Position numbers and translations under genes: made by a program. Source: Verrucomicrobiota bacterium (GTDB lineage: Bacteria > Verrucomicrobiota > Verrucomicrobiia > Opitutales > Opitutaceae). Taken from it: DNA of 50,031 nucleotides. How positions within the stretch are numbered: the stretch's first letter is position 1; the number at the start of each line of letters is the position of its first letter. This document shows, in pieces, positions 16,620 through 26,297 of this stretch. Below the pieces are notes generated by a model. It made no database searches, was not told where the DNA came from, and worked only from the letters and a program-made list of their open reading frames with translations. The DNA lies in assembly GCA_026398135.1 (NCBI GenBank), contig JAPLTN010000057.1, forward strand, positions 1-50,031, given 5' to 3'.

Positions 16620-17861
16620 TCAGTCGGCGCGCTCCAAAAAGCTGCTCACCAAGGCATAGAGTTCGGGGCTTTCGAGCAGGAACGAGTCGTGTCCGAGGTC
16701 GGTGGTAAGTTCGGCGTAGCTGGCGCGTTTGCCGGCGCGTTGCAGGGCGAGCACGATGGCCCGGTTTTGCTCGGGCGGGAAAAGCCAGTCGCTGGTGAAG
16801 CCCACGACAAGGGTCTCCGCCTTCACCGGCGCGAAGGCCTGTTCCAGGGTGCCGCCGTGGGCGGCGGCGAGGTCGAAGCCGTCGATGGCGCGGGTGATGT
16901 AAAGATAGGTGTTGGCGTCGAACCGGTTGATGAAGCTTTTGCCTTGGTAACGCAGGTAGCTCTGGACCTCGAAGTTGACGTCAAAGGCGGCGGCGGACGC
17001 GGCGGACGCGCCTTCGTCGCCCATCATGCCGAGGAAGGCGGCGTCTTCGGGGGACGTCGCGCCGGCGGGGGCGGGGGATTTTACCGTGCGGCGTCCGAAT
17101 TTCCGATCCATGGAGGCATCGGAGAGATAGGTGATGTGGGCCATCATGCGGGCGATGGCCAGGCCGACGCGGGGGCCGCCGCCCTTGGGGTAGTTGCCCT
17201 GGTTCCACTCGGGATCCTGGAGGATGGCCTGGCGGCCGACCTCGTTGAAGGCGATGGCCTGGGCGCCTTCGCGGGCGGTGGTGGCCATGGCGAGGACTTT
17301 GTCGCAATAGTCCGGATACTCGATGCCCCATTGCAGGGCTTGCATGCCGCCCATGGAGCCGCCGAGCACGCAGCGCAGGCGGCGCGCGCCGAGGTGGTCG
17401 AGCAGGAGTTTTTGCGAGCGCACCATGTCGCGGATGGTGACGGCGGGGAAGGTGATGCCGTAGGGGCGGCCGGTGGCGGGGTCGGGCGAAAGCGGACCGG
17501 TGGACCCCTGGCACCCGCCGAGCACGTTGGCGCAGACGACAAAGTGGTGGTTGGTATCCACCGCTTTGCCGGGGCCGATGAGGTTGTTCCACCAGCCGGG
17601 TTTTTTGTCCGCGAGGGAGTGGATGCCGGCGCAGTGGTGATCGCCGGACAGGGCGTGGCAGACGAGCACGGCGTTGTCGGCGGCGGGGTTGAGGCGGCCG
17701 TAGGTTTCGTAGCGCAGGGTGAAGCCGGGCAGGGTGCGGCCGTCGTCGCAGCGGAAGGGGGCGGCGGAGGTGAAATCTCGCGGCTCGACCAGGCCGACTT
17801 CGCCGGGTTCGGCGAGGGTGGCGGCGGAGTTAAAGTCGTCGTCGAGAGCGGCGTCGTTCAT
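16620..17861 (-). CDS. metX: Homoserine O-acetyltransferase
   Basis: A 413-residue alpha/beta hydrolase that acylates homoserine in methionine synthesis. RYETYGRLNP and VLVCHALSGDHHCAG form the start. CVLGGSMGGMQALQW holds the nucleophile serine in GGSMGG. TSDWLFPPEQ gives the acid aspartate and LTTDLGHDSFLLE the histidine, completing the triad. A conserved insert includes VNFEVQSYLRYQGKSFINRF-type sequence. Acetyl versus succinyl donor specificity is uncertain from sequence. No SAM riboswitch was found in the short upstream gap (17862-17954). The usual partner metW is not adjacent; it lies at 28561. Confidence 0.93.
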   Translation of the reverse strand: MNDAALDDDFNSAATLAEPGEVGLVEPRDFTSAAPFRCDDGRTLPGFTLRYETYGRLNPAADNAVLVCHALSGDHHCAGIHSLADKKPGWWNNLIGPGKAVDTNHHFVVCANVLGGCQGSTGPLSPDPATGRPYGITFPAVTIRDMVRSQKLLLDHLGARRLRCVLGGSMGGMQALQWGIEYPDYCDKVLAMATTAREGAQAIAFNEVGRQAILQDPEWNQGNYPKGGGPRVGLAIARMMAHITYLSDASMDRKFGRRTVKSPAPAGATSPEDAAFLGMMGDEGASAASAAAFDVNFEVQSYLRYQGKSFINRFDANTYLYITRAIDGFDLAAAHGGTLEQAFAPVKAETLVVGFTSDWLFPPEQNRAIVLALQRAGKRASYAELTTDLGHDSFLLESPELYALVSSFLERAD

Positions 17862-17954
17862 GGGCGGGAGCGATCAGCGCGAAGAGACGCGAAAAGGGCA
17901 AAAAGATAAGCCGGAAAGACGCCGAAAGAAAAACCGGCGTGAAAAAGGCGTGTG

Positions 17955-19118
17955 TCAGCTGGTGGCCGGCGGGGCGGCGAAGACGGCGCGCATGGCCTCG
18001 GCGTAGCGTTTCATTTCCAGTTCGGTGCCGATGCTGATGCGCACCCACTCGTCGTAGGGCGGGAAGGGGCGGCCGACGAAGAAGCCTTTTTCGCGCATGA
18101 GGTCCTGGAATTTGCGAATCGGGATGCCGGTGCGGTGGAAGACGAAATTGGCGCAGGAGGGCGTGTAGGGCAGTTTGAGTTCGTCGAGCAGGGCGCAGAA
18201 ACGTTCGCGGCCCTCGGCGATTTTGCGCCGGCTGTAGGCGGGAAAACGGGTGTCGCGCAGGCTGACGCGCGCCGCCGCCACGCCCAGGTAGTTGAGACTG
18301 GACATGCGTTTTTTTTCCAGGCGCTCGATAATCTCCGGCGTGCTGACGGCGTAGCCGATGCGCAGGCCGGCCAGCGCGTACATTTTGGAAAAGGAACGCA
18401 GCACCATGACGGGACGTCCGGCCTGGCTCCAGCGGGTCTGGGTTTCCTTCCGGTAATCGTCGCCGATCAGTTCGAGGTAGGCTTCGTCCACCAGCACGGG
18501 GCAGCGTTGGGAGACGCGGTCGATGAAGGCGGAGAGGGCGTCGGTTTCGAGCTTGGTGCCGCTGGGGGTGTCGGGATTGCAGACGATGACGAGGGCGGTG
18601 TCGGCGTCGATGGCCGCCTCCATCGCTGCGAGATCGTGGTGCATGGAGGCGGTGTGCTTTATCCAACGAATGTGCGCGCCTTGGCGCTCGGCGTATTCGG
18701 GGCATTGCAGGTAGCCGGGGTCGGAGGCGACGAGGTTTTTTCCGGGCGCGCCGTAAAGGGCGCCCAACATGGAGAGCACTTCATCGCCGCCGTTGCCGAC
18801 GATGATTTCCTCGGGTTTTACACCTTCGATGGCGGCGATTTCCTCGCGCAGGCGAATCTCTTCACGGAAGGGGTAACGGCAGCAGTTGGCCGCTTCGCGC
18901 ATGACTTCGGCCACCACCTCGCGGCCGGGGCCGAAGGGGTTTTCGTTTCCCGCCAGATTGATTATCGCCCGCTCAGGGTCGGCGGGGCGGCCAGCGGCCG
19001 CTGCGGCCGGGGCCGACTGCGCAGCGAGGGTTCCACGACCTAGGTAAAAGGCCGCGCCGACGGCACCGAGGCAGCGAAGCCAGTTGCGGCGAGTTAAGGG
19101 TAAAGATGACTGCTCCAT
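17955..19118 (-). CDS. Tat-exported HisC-like aminotransferase
   Basis: A 387-residue fold-type I PLP aminotransferase of the histidinol-phosphate aminotransferase group with an N-terminal twin-arginine signal: LTRRNWLRCLG (8-18) then a hydrophobic stretch AVGAAFYLGRGTLA. The mature enzyme has ISL-type NENPFGPGR, GNGGDEVLSML, VIVCNPDTPSGTKLE, PVLVDEAYLELIGD and the PLP lysine in LRSFSKMYALAGLRIGYA, and ends EWVRISIGTELEM. All catalytic motifs look intact, so it is probably a folded, PLP-loaded periplasmic enzyme. Its true substrate is unknown; export argues against a role in histidine synthesis. It is divergent from a second exported homologue at 19325. Confidence 0.87.
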   Translation of the reverse strand: MEQSSLPLTRRNWLRCLGAVGAAFYLGRGTLAAQSAPAAAAAGRPADPERAIINLAGNENPFGPGREVVAEVMREAANCCRYPFREEIRLREEIAAIEGVKPEEIIVGNGGDEVLSMLGALYGAPGKNLVASDPGYLQCPEYAERQGAHIRWIKHTASMHHDLAAMEAAIDADTALVIVCNPDTPSGTKLETDALSAFIDRVSQRCPVLVDEAYLELIGDDYRKETQTRWSQAGRPVMVLRSFSKMYALAGLRIGYAVSTPEIIERLEKKRMSSLNYLGVAAARVSLRDTRFPAYSRRKIAEGRERFCALLDELKLPYTPSCANFVFHRTGIPIRKFQDLMREKGFFVGRPFPPYDEWVRISIGTELEMKRYAEAMRAVFAAPPATS

Positions 19119-19324
19119 GATGGGTTTCGGTTAGCTGCATTCAGGCCAAAGCTCACGTCATTAAAAAATGTTATCATTCGCGTGCATAGAAACCGCTAAT
19201 TTTAATACCCGACAAAACTTCGCCGTTCTGCACCGGCATGAATACTCATCATGCCTGCTGGCACGAAGGATGCGTTGAGAGAATCAGCCGTTTTGGCCTC
19301 ACCAACACTAACCCGTATCGTCCC

Positions 19325-20434
19325 ATGATCCTCAGCCGTTCCCTCACCGCCGCGCTCGCTCTCGCGATTGCCGCCCCTGCCGGTCTCATCGCTGGCAAAC
19401 CCACCATCAACGATGGCGCGACCCGTATCAGCTCCAACGAAAACGCCTTCGGCTTCACTCCCAAAGCGCTGGAGCGCATGAAAGAGGCTCTCGACGCCGG
19501 CAACTACTACAACCGTAACGACGTGGACGATCTGATGAAGCTCATCGCGTCCAAGGAGGGTCTGGAGAAGAAGAACGTTCTTACCACTCCTGGTTCCGGT
19601 CCCGTCCTCTTGATGACCGCATGGTCCTACGCCAAGGCTGGTACCAACGTCGTCACCACCCAGATGGGCTACAGCCAGCTGGTTAACGAGTTCGTCGAGC
19701 ACGGCGGCGATGCCAAGTATGTGCCCTTGAACGACAAAATGGGCTACGATTTCAAAGCCCTCGGCAAAGCCATCGATGACAAGACCTCCATCGTTTACAT
19801 CTGCAATCCGAACAACCCGACCGGCGTGCTCGCCGATCCCAAGGAACTCGCTGACTTCGTGTTGAGCGTTCCGGACAAGATCCTCGTTTTCGTGGATGAA
19901 GCCTATCTGGAGCTTTCCGATGGTGGTCTGGCCAAGAACTCGATGTCCAAGCTCGTGAAGCTCAGGAAGAACCTGATCATCTCCCGCACCTTCTCCAAGG
20001 GCCATGGCATGGCCGGTCTGCGCTGCGGCTACGGCCTCTCCAGCCCCGAGGTTCTCGCCAACCTGCAGAAGTTCTATGCTGGCACCCCCAGCTACCTGGC
20101 TGCTATCGCCGCGCAAGAAGCCCTCAAGGACGAGGCTTTCCTCGCTTCCAATGTTAAGAACTACGCCACGGTCCGTAACTACGCCAAGAAAGAGTTCGAC
20201 CGTCTCGGCATCAAATATGCCGAGCCCAACGGCGCGTTCGTCTATTTCCACGCTGGCATCAAGAGCAAGGAGCTCGTGGACAAGTTGAAGGCCAAGAAGA
20301 TCCTCATCAGCGGCTCCCGCGAGTCTGGCGTGCCAGAAGGCACCTTCGGCGATTGGGCCCGCGTCAGCATCGGCAACCAGGCCGAGATGGAAGTTTTCTT
20401 CGGCGAGCTGGAGAAGATCCTCGGCAAGTCGTGA
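19325..20434 (+). CDS. Exported HisC-like aminotransferase (second of the divergent pair)
   Basis: A 369-residue PLP aminotransferase with a Sec-type signal (ILSRSLTAALALAIAAPAGL, no twin arginine). Motifs: TRISSNENAFGFTPKALERM, TPGSGPVLLM, IVYICNPNNPTGVLAD, ILVFVDEAYLELSDGG, the PLP lysine in IISRTFSKGHGMAGLRCGYG, and the closing WARVSIGNQAEM. It is clearly related to the minus-strand gene at 17955 but uses another export signal. Codon usage is tidier (more GTC, CTC, AAG) than in its neighbours, suggesting high expression. ATG 19325 is chosen since the signal peptide begins there. A strong terminator follows at 20470. Confidence 0.87.
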   Translation: MILSRSLTAALALAIAAPAGLIAGKPTINDGATRISSNENAFGFTPKALERMKEALDAGNYYNRNDVDDLMKLIASKEGLEKKNVLTTPGSGPVLLMTAWSYAKAGTNVVTTQMGYSQLVNEFVEHGGDAKYVPLNDKMGYDFKALGKAIDDKTSIVYICNPNNPTGVLADPKELADFVLSVPDKILVFVDEAYLELSDGGLAKNSMSKLVKLRKNLIISRTFSKGHGMAGLRCGYGLSSPEVLANLQKFYAGTPSYLAAIAAQEALKDEAFLASNVKNYATVRNYAKKEFDRLGIKYAEPNGAFVYFHAGIKSKELVDKLKAKKILISGSRESGVPEGTFGDWARVSIGNQAEMEVFFGELEKILGKS

Positions 20435-20469
20435 TCCTTTTCAGTTAACCGCGAGATTTTGCGCGTGTG

Positions 20470-20497
20470 GCCGCCACCTTCGGGTGGCGGCTTTTTT
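20470..20497 (+). terminator. Rho-independent terminator after the exported aminotransferase
   Basis: A 9-bp stem, gccgccacc/ggtggcggc, with a stable TTCG tetraloop (20479-20482), followed by six T residues at 20492-20497. It lies 36 bp past the stop codon of the plus-strand aminotransferase. Confidence 0.95.
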
Positions 20498-20547
20498 GTT
20501 TGATGACTTTTAAGAAAAACGGCCGCCGCGACGAAGTTCCATGCAGT

Positions 20548-20624
20548 TGTAGGGCGGGGTCGCCGCACCCCGCCGTAGCGTGACCAGGTTTGCGAACGGC
20601 GGGGTGCGGCGGCCCCGCCCTACA
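20548..20624. repeat. Long imperfect inverted repeat, intergenic mobile-type
   Basis: Two 27-nt arms (20548-20574 and 20598-20624) starting tgtagggcggggt and ending mirrored, with one mismatch and a 23-nt spacer. It would form a very stable hairpin. No ORF or T tract is associated. Its form suggests a dispersed REP- or MITE-like repeat; only one copy was found in this window. Confidence 0.85.
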
Positions 20625-20716
20625 TTTCCGGCTATGGTTTTTGTTTTAAATGCCTCGGGCGCCCGGAGCCTGCTTCGGCGTTGCGATGCGCCTCCGGTGT
20701 TACATAGTCGGGCCTC

Positions 20717-21583
20717 GTGGAAACCCCGACCTTCACCCCTTCGGAGCGAGCCGCCTTTGCGGCCTTGCTTGATGATTCGAGCCCCGTGGTGCGGCGGCGC
20801 TTGTTGGATCATTTCAGCGGACATCCCGAATCCTCCCGGGCGTATTTATTGGAATTGGCCGAGGCCAAAAACCGTACGCTGGCCTGGCATGCCCGGTGGT
20901 TTCTCACCGAGCTGCGGTTTAGCGACCCAGTCGCCGAGTTTCGCGGGTTTATCCAGTCGCTAAATTACGAATTGGAGACCGGCGCTCTGCTCCTTGCCCG
21001 CACCGTGTTGCCGACCGTGGACGCGGGGGCATGCACCGAGGCATTGGACCGGCTGGCCGAGCGTTGTCGGGAGTTGGTGGCCGAACCGTCCTCCGTGCGG
21101 GAACGCTGCCGGGTGATCAATCGCGTGCTCTATCACGAAGCGGGGTTTCGCGGTAATGTGGAAAATTACACCGACCCGCTGAACAGCCTGCTGCCCGAGG
21201 TGCTGACCCGAAAAAAAGGCATCCCGATCAGTCTTGGGTTGGTGTATCTGCTGGTCGCCGCGCGGCTGGGTGTGCCGCTGGAACCGGTCGGAATGCCGGG
21301 GCATTTTGTGGTCGGGTGTTTTACCGAAGAGCCGACCTTTTTCATCGATGCGTTTGAGCAGGGCGCTTTCCGCACTCCGGCGGAGCTTTTGCTCCAGTTG
21401 CGCGCCCAAGGCATCGAGCCCAGCCTCGGGGACCTGGCCCCTGCGCCGGTGCGCGAGGTCTTGGCGCGGTGTTGTCGGAATCTGGTCAACCACTACACCG
21501 CCGCCGGGGATGAATCACACGCGCGCCTGTTTGCCAGTTTCGTGGCCGAGTTTGACGCCGCTTACGAGAGGCACAGCGCGTAG
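20717..21583 (+). CDS. SirB1/transglutaminase-like family protein
   Basis: A 288-residue protein. The N-terminal helices (1-70) precede the SirB1-type core: RVINRVLYHEAGFRGNVENY, NSLLPEVLTRKKGIPISLGL, VYLLVAARLGVPLEPVGMPG and HFVVGCF. The pattern matches the SirB1 transglutaminase-like family, whose molecular role is unclear. A short helical TPR-like tail follows (about 240-288, VREVLARCCRNLVNHYTAAG). The start is GTG 20717, the first start codon before conserved sequence. Confidence 0.82.
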   Translation: METPTFTPSERAAFAALLDDSSPVVRRRLLDHFSGHPESSRAYLLELAEAKNRTLAWHARWFLTELRFSDPVAEFRGFIQSLNYELETGALLLARTVLPTVDAGACTEALDRLAERCRELVAEPSSVRERCRVINRVLYHEAGFRGNVENYTDPLNSLLPEVLTRKKGIPISLGLVYLLVAARLGVPLEPVGMPGHFVVGCFTEEPTFFIDAFEQGAFRTPAELLLQLRAQGIEPSLGDLAPAPVREVLARCCRNLVNHYTAAGDESHARLFASFVAEFDAAYERHSA

Positions 21584-21706
21584 CCGACCTTGCGGTTAAT
21601 GGGTAGGCGAGGAGGGGGCGGGGCCGGGATTGCTGGTTAAAATATCCATCGTGGGCGTTTCTGGTTTTGCTCCGCGCGCCGCTTTTTGCGCGTATCTCCC
21701 TCGCGC

Positions 21707-22618
21707 ATGGATACCGCCGCTACCTACACGCTCGCCGACCTCGCCGCCTGGTCTCATCCGGGCGTCTCGCTGGCCGTGCTTGGTTATCCGATCAAGCACT
21801 CGGTCAGCCCGGCGATGCACAACGCCGCCCTGGCTGAAATGGCGACGCGCGAAGCCTCGTTTGCCGATTGGCGTTATGTTCGTTTTGAAGTGCCGCCGGA
21901 GGAGTTGCCCCGCGCGCTGGCGCTGCTGCACGAGAAGCGGTTTCTCGGGGTAAACCTGACCTTGCCGCACAAAATGCTCGCGGTCGCGCAGATCGCCGCC
22001 ATCGACCCGGCGGCACAGCCGGTCGGGGCGGTGAACACCCTGCGCTGGCGCGCCGACGGTTGGGAGGGGTTTAACACCGATGGCTACGGCCTGGCGTCGG
22101 GCTTGCGCGAGGATTTGGGCGTCGAGCTGGCCGGCGCCGATGTGATCCTGCTCGGGGCAGGTGGCGCGGCGCGCGGCGCGGCGGTGGAGTGCCTGCAACG
22201 CGGGGTGCGTTCGCTCTGGATTGCGAATCGCACTCGCGAAAATCTCGACGCGCTGCTCGCTCAGCTGGCCCCGTTGGCGGGGGGCGCGACCTTGCGCGGG
22301 TTCGTCCCGGCGGAGGCGTCGGGCGTGGGCTTGCCTGCTGGTGCGGTAGTGGTGAACGCGACCAGCGCGGGGCTCAAGGCCGGCGATCCGCTGCCGATTG
22401 ATCTCGCCGCGCTGTCCAAGCCACGGGCGGTGTATGACATGATTTACAACCCGGCGGAGACCGCGTTCCTCGCCGCCGCGCGCGATCGCGGCCTGCCGGC
22501 GGCCAATGGCTTGTCGATGTTGGTGCATCAAGGAGCCCGCGCCTTGGAAATCTGGACCGGTGGCCCCGTGCCGGTGGCGGCCATGGCTGCCGCCGCGCGG
22601 GCGGCGATGGGGCGTTGA
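21707..22618 (+). CDS. aroE: Shikimate dehydrogenase
   Basis: A 303-residue NADPH enzyme that reduces 3-dehydroshikimate to shikimate in aromatic amino-acid synthesis. VLGYPIKHSVSPAMHNAAL and GVNLTLPHKMLAV hold the shikimate-binding serines and catalytic lysine. GAVNTLRW and GFNTDGYGLASGL follow. GAGGAARGAAVECL is the dinucleotide loop, ANRTRENL the NADP-phosphate contact, and VVNATSAGL, VYDMIYNPAETAFL and NGLSMLVHQGARALEIWTG complete the family set. Length is slightly above usual. ATG 21707 is chosen; the in-frame upstream ATG 21686 adds seven unconserved residues. Confidence 0.94.
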   Translation: MDTAATYTLADLAAWSHPGVSLAVLGYPIKHSVSPAMHNAALAEMATREASFADWRYVRFEVPPEELPRALALLHEKRFLGVNLTLPHKMLAVAQIAAIDPAAQPVGAVNTLRWRADGWEGFNTDGYGLASGLREDLGVELAGADVILLGAGGAARGAAVECLQRGVRSLWIANRTRENLDALLAQLAPLAGGATLRGFVPAEASGVGLPAGAVVVNATSAGLKAGDPLPIDLAALSKPRAVYDMIYNPAETAFLAAARDRGLPAANGLSMLVHQGARALEIWTGGPVPVAAMAAAARAAMGR

Positions 22619-22659
22619 ACCCGGTTCGCTTTTGCGTTGGGTTTGAGTGGTCCGGGGAG

Positions 22660-22730
22660 CGCCTGCGTCTCGCAGGCTGTTTTCGGCGTCTCGCCGGAAA
22701 CTCGGATCGCAGGGCGGGACGCCCTGCGAA
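22660..22730. repeat. Two small intergenic hairpins between aroE and parE
   Basis: gcctgcgtctcgcaggc at about 22662-22678 and cgcagggc/gccctgcg at about 22709-22729 form two separate stems. The latter has the look of a dispersed REP-type unit. No T tract follows on either strand, so terminator function for the convergent aroE and parE genes is doubtful but possible. Confidence 0.55.
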
Positions 22731-22833
22731 GCACGCGATACGCGTACGCACCCCGGACCTTTGCCGAACTCGGAATGGGCCTCAACGTGAACGTGTTGAA
22801 GAGCAGCAGCTACGTGCGCGGGCAAAGCGCAGG

Positions 22834-24681
<1,848 letters not shown>

Positions 24682-24859
24682 GGGGATGCGAAAAGTAGCG
24701 GGGAGTGAGTAGAGAGGAGCGAGTGGTACGGAGAAACGGTGCCGGAAGGTTAGGAGCGAAGAAGGCGCGTCTTGGGCAAGGGAAAAGGCGGTTTTAACGG
24801 AGGGTGCTTACGCTGCGTTTTCAACCTCGCGCAAAAGCGAGTCCGAACGGCGGTTTAAA

Positions 24860-24894
24860 AGGCAAAGTGTAACCAAATTGGTTACACTTTGCCT
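24860..24894. repeat. 35-bp perfect palindrome, subtype 1 (copy A3)
   Basis: Perfect 17-nt arms around a central A at 24877. The core GTGTAACCAA/TTGGTTACAC is as in copies A1 and A2, with outer arm AGGCAAA/TTTGCCT. It lies between deoA (stop 24914) and parE (start 24681), both on the minus strand, so it sits in a transcribed spacer or upstream of parE. Confidence 0.94.
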
Positions 24895-24913
24895 GGAGCT
24901 GCTGTTTCGGGGT

Positions 24914-26239
24914 TTAGAGGGTGGCTATGATTAAGGGTAGGGGCGGGGGCGGGGTGTCGGCGAACGTGATGGCGGCGGCGAGGGCGGCTTGGGCTTCGGC
25001 GAGGGCGGCGGGGGAGGCGGCGTGCACCCGGCCGAGGAGGTCGCCGACGGCGAGGGGTTCGCCGATTTTGGCCAGGTGGGTAAAGCCGACCGCCGGGTCG
25101 ATGGAGTCTTCGGCGCGGCGGCGGCCGGCTCCGAGGCGCAGGGCGGCGTCGGCGATGGGGCGGGCGGCCACGCTTTGCACAAAACCAGCGCGAGTCGACA
25201 GGACGTCCCCGATGCAGGGGGCGGCGGGCAACACGGTGGCGGGGGCGTCGCAGACGCGGGGGTCGCCGCCTTGGGCGACCACGATGGCGCGGAATTTTTC
25301 CAGGGCGGCGCCGCTGGCGAGGGCGTTTTCCAGGCGGGCGCGGGCGGCGGCGGGGTCGGGGACGATCTCGGCGAGCAGGAGCATTTCCACCCCGAGGGCG
25401 TAGGTGACTTCCATGAGGTCTTCCGCACCGGGCGCGCCGCGCAGGCAGGCGATGCTTTCGGCGATTTCGACGGCGTTACCCACCGCTCGGCCGAGGGGCT
25501 GGTCCATGCGGGTGAGCAGGGCGCGGGTGGGTTTGCCCATGGCGCGGCCGATGGCGCACATGGCCTCGGCGAGGGCGCGGGCCTCGGGCAGGGTCTGCAT
25601 GAACGCGCCGCCGCCGAATTTCACGTCGAGCACGAGGGCGTCGATGCCCTCGGCGAGTTTTTTGGACATGATCGACGCGCAGATCAGGGGCAGGCTCTCG
25701 ACCGTGGCGGTGACGTCGCGCAGGGCGTAGAGTTTTTTGTCCGCCGGGGCGAGGTCGCGGGTCTGGCCGATGAGGGCGCAGCCGATGCAGGCGACCTGGG
25801 CGCGGTAGGCGTCGAGCGAGAGGTCGGTGCGGAAGCCGGGGATGCTTTCGAGTTTGTCGAGGGTGCCGCCGGTGTGGCCGAGGCCGCGGCCGGAGATCAT
25901 GGGCACGGGCACGCCGCAAGCGGCGACCATGGCGGCGAGGGGCAGGGAAACCTTGTCGCCGACGCCCCCGGTGGAGTGTTTGTCCACTTTGCGGCCGGGC
26001 ACGTGGGAGAGGTCGGCGACGACGCCGGAGCGCATCATGGCGGCGGTGAGGGCGGCGGTCTCGGCGGGGTTCATTCCGCGCAGGAAAATCGCCATGAGCA
26101 GGGCCGAGAGCTGGTAGTCGGCCCAGGAGCCGTCGGTCGCGCCGCGCACGAAGGCGGCGATCTCGGCGTCGGAGAGCGCGCCGCCGTCGCGCTTGCGGGC
26201 GATCAACGCGGTGGGCGGGAGCGGCGGGGCGGCGGACAT
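24914..26239 (-). CDS. deoA: Thymidine phosphorylase
   Basis: A 441-residue pyrimidine-nucleoside phosphorylase of the glycosyltransferase family with trpD, which releases thymine and deoxyribose-1-phosphate. LIARKRDGGALSDAEIAAFV and YQLSALLMAIFLRGM open it. VDKHSTGGVGDKVSLPLAAM is the phosphate-binding signature. MISGRGLGHTGGTLDKLESI and SIMSKKLAEGIDALVLDVKFGGG hold the catalytic residues. The C-terminal domain ends with FTHLAKIGEPLAVGDLLGRV. DeoA rather than Pdp is chosen from overall motifs, not proven. Its place between parC and parE is unusual. Only 58 bp separate it from parC. Confidence 0.92.
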   Translation of the reverse strand: MSAAPPLPPTALIARKRDGGALSDAEIAAFVRGATDGSWADYQLSALLMAIFLRGMNPAETAALTAAMMRSGVVADLSHVPGRKVDKHSTGGVGDKVSLPLAAMVAACGVPVPMISGRGLGHTGGTLDKLESIPGFRTDLSLDAYRAQVACIGCALIGQTRDLAPADKKLYALRDVTATVESLPLICASIMSKKLAEGIDALVLDVKFGGGAFMQTLPEARALAEAMCAIGRAMGKPTRALLTRMDQPLGRAVGNAVEIAESIACLRGAPGAEDLMEVTYALGVEMLLLAEIVPDPAAARARLENALASGAALEKFRAIVVAQGGDPRVCDAPATVLPAAPCIGDVLSTRAGFVQSVAARPIADAALRLGAGRRRAEDSIDPAVGFTHLAKIGEPLAVGDLLGRVHAASPAALAEAQAALAAAITFADTPPPPLPLIIATL

Positions 26240-26297
26240 GGGCGGGGGGCGTAATTACGGAGCGGCATTCGCAAGCGAACGCCCTACGGGGGCAGAT

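Noticed and set aside
17862-17954. SAM riboswitch before metX
   Set aside because: The gap is only 93 bp and lacks the conserved stems and internal loops.
16689-19043. Two long plus-strand open frames opposite metX and the Tat-exported aminotransferase
   Set aside because: Low-complexity G/A/E-rich translations complementary to well-supported genes.
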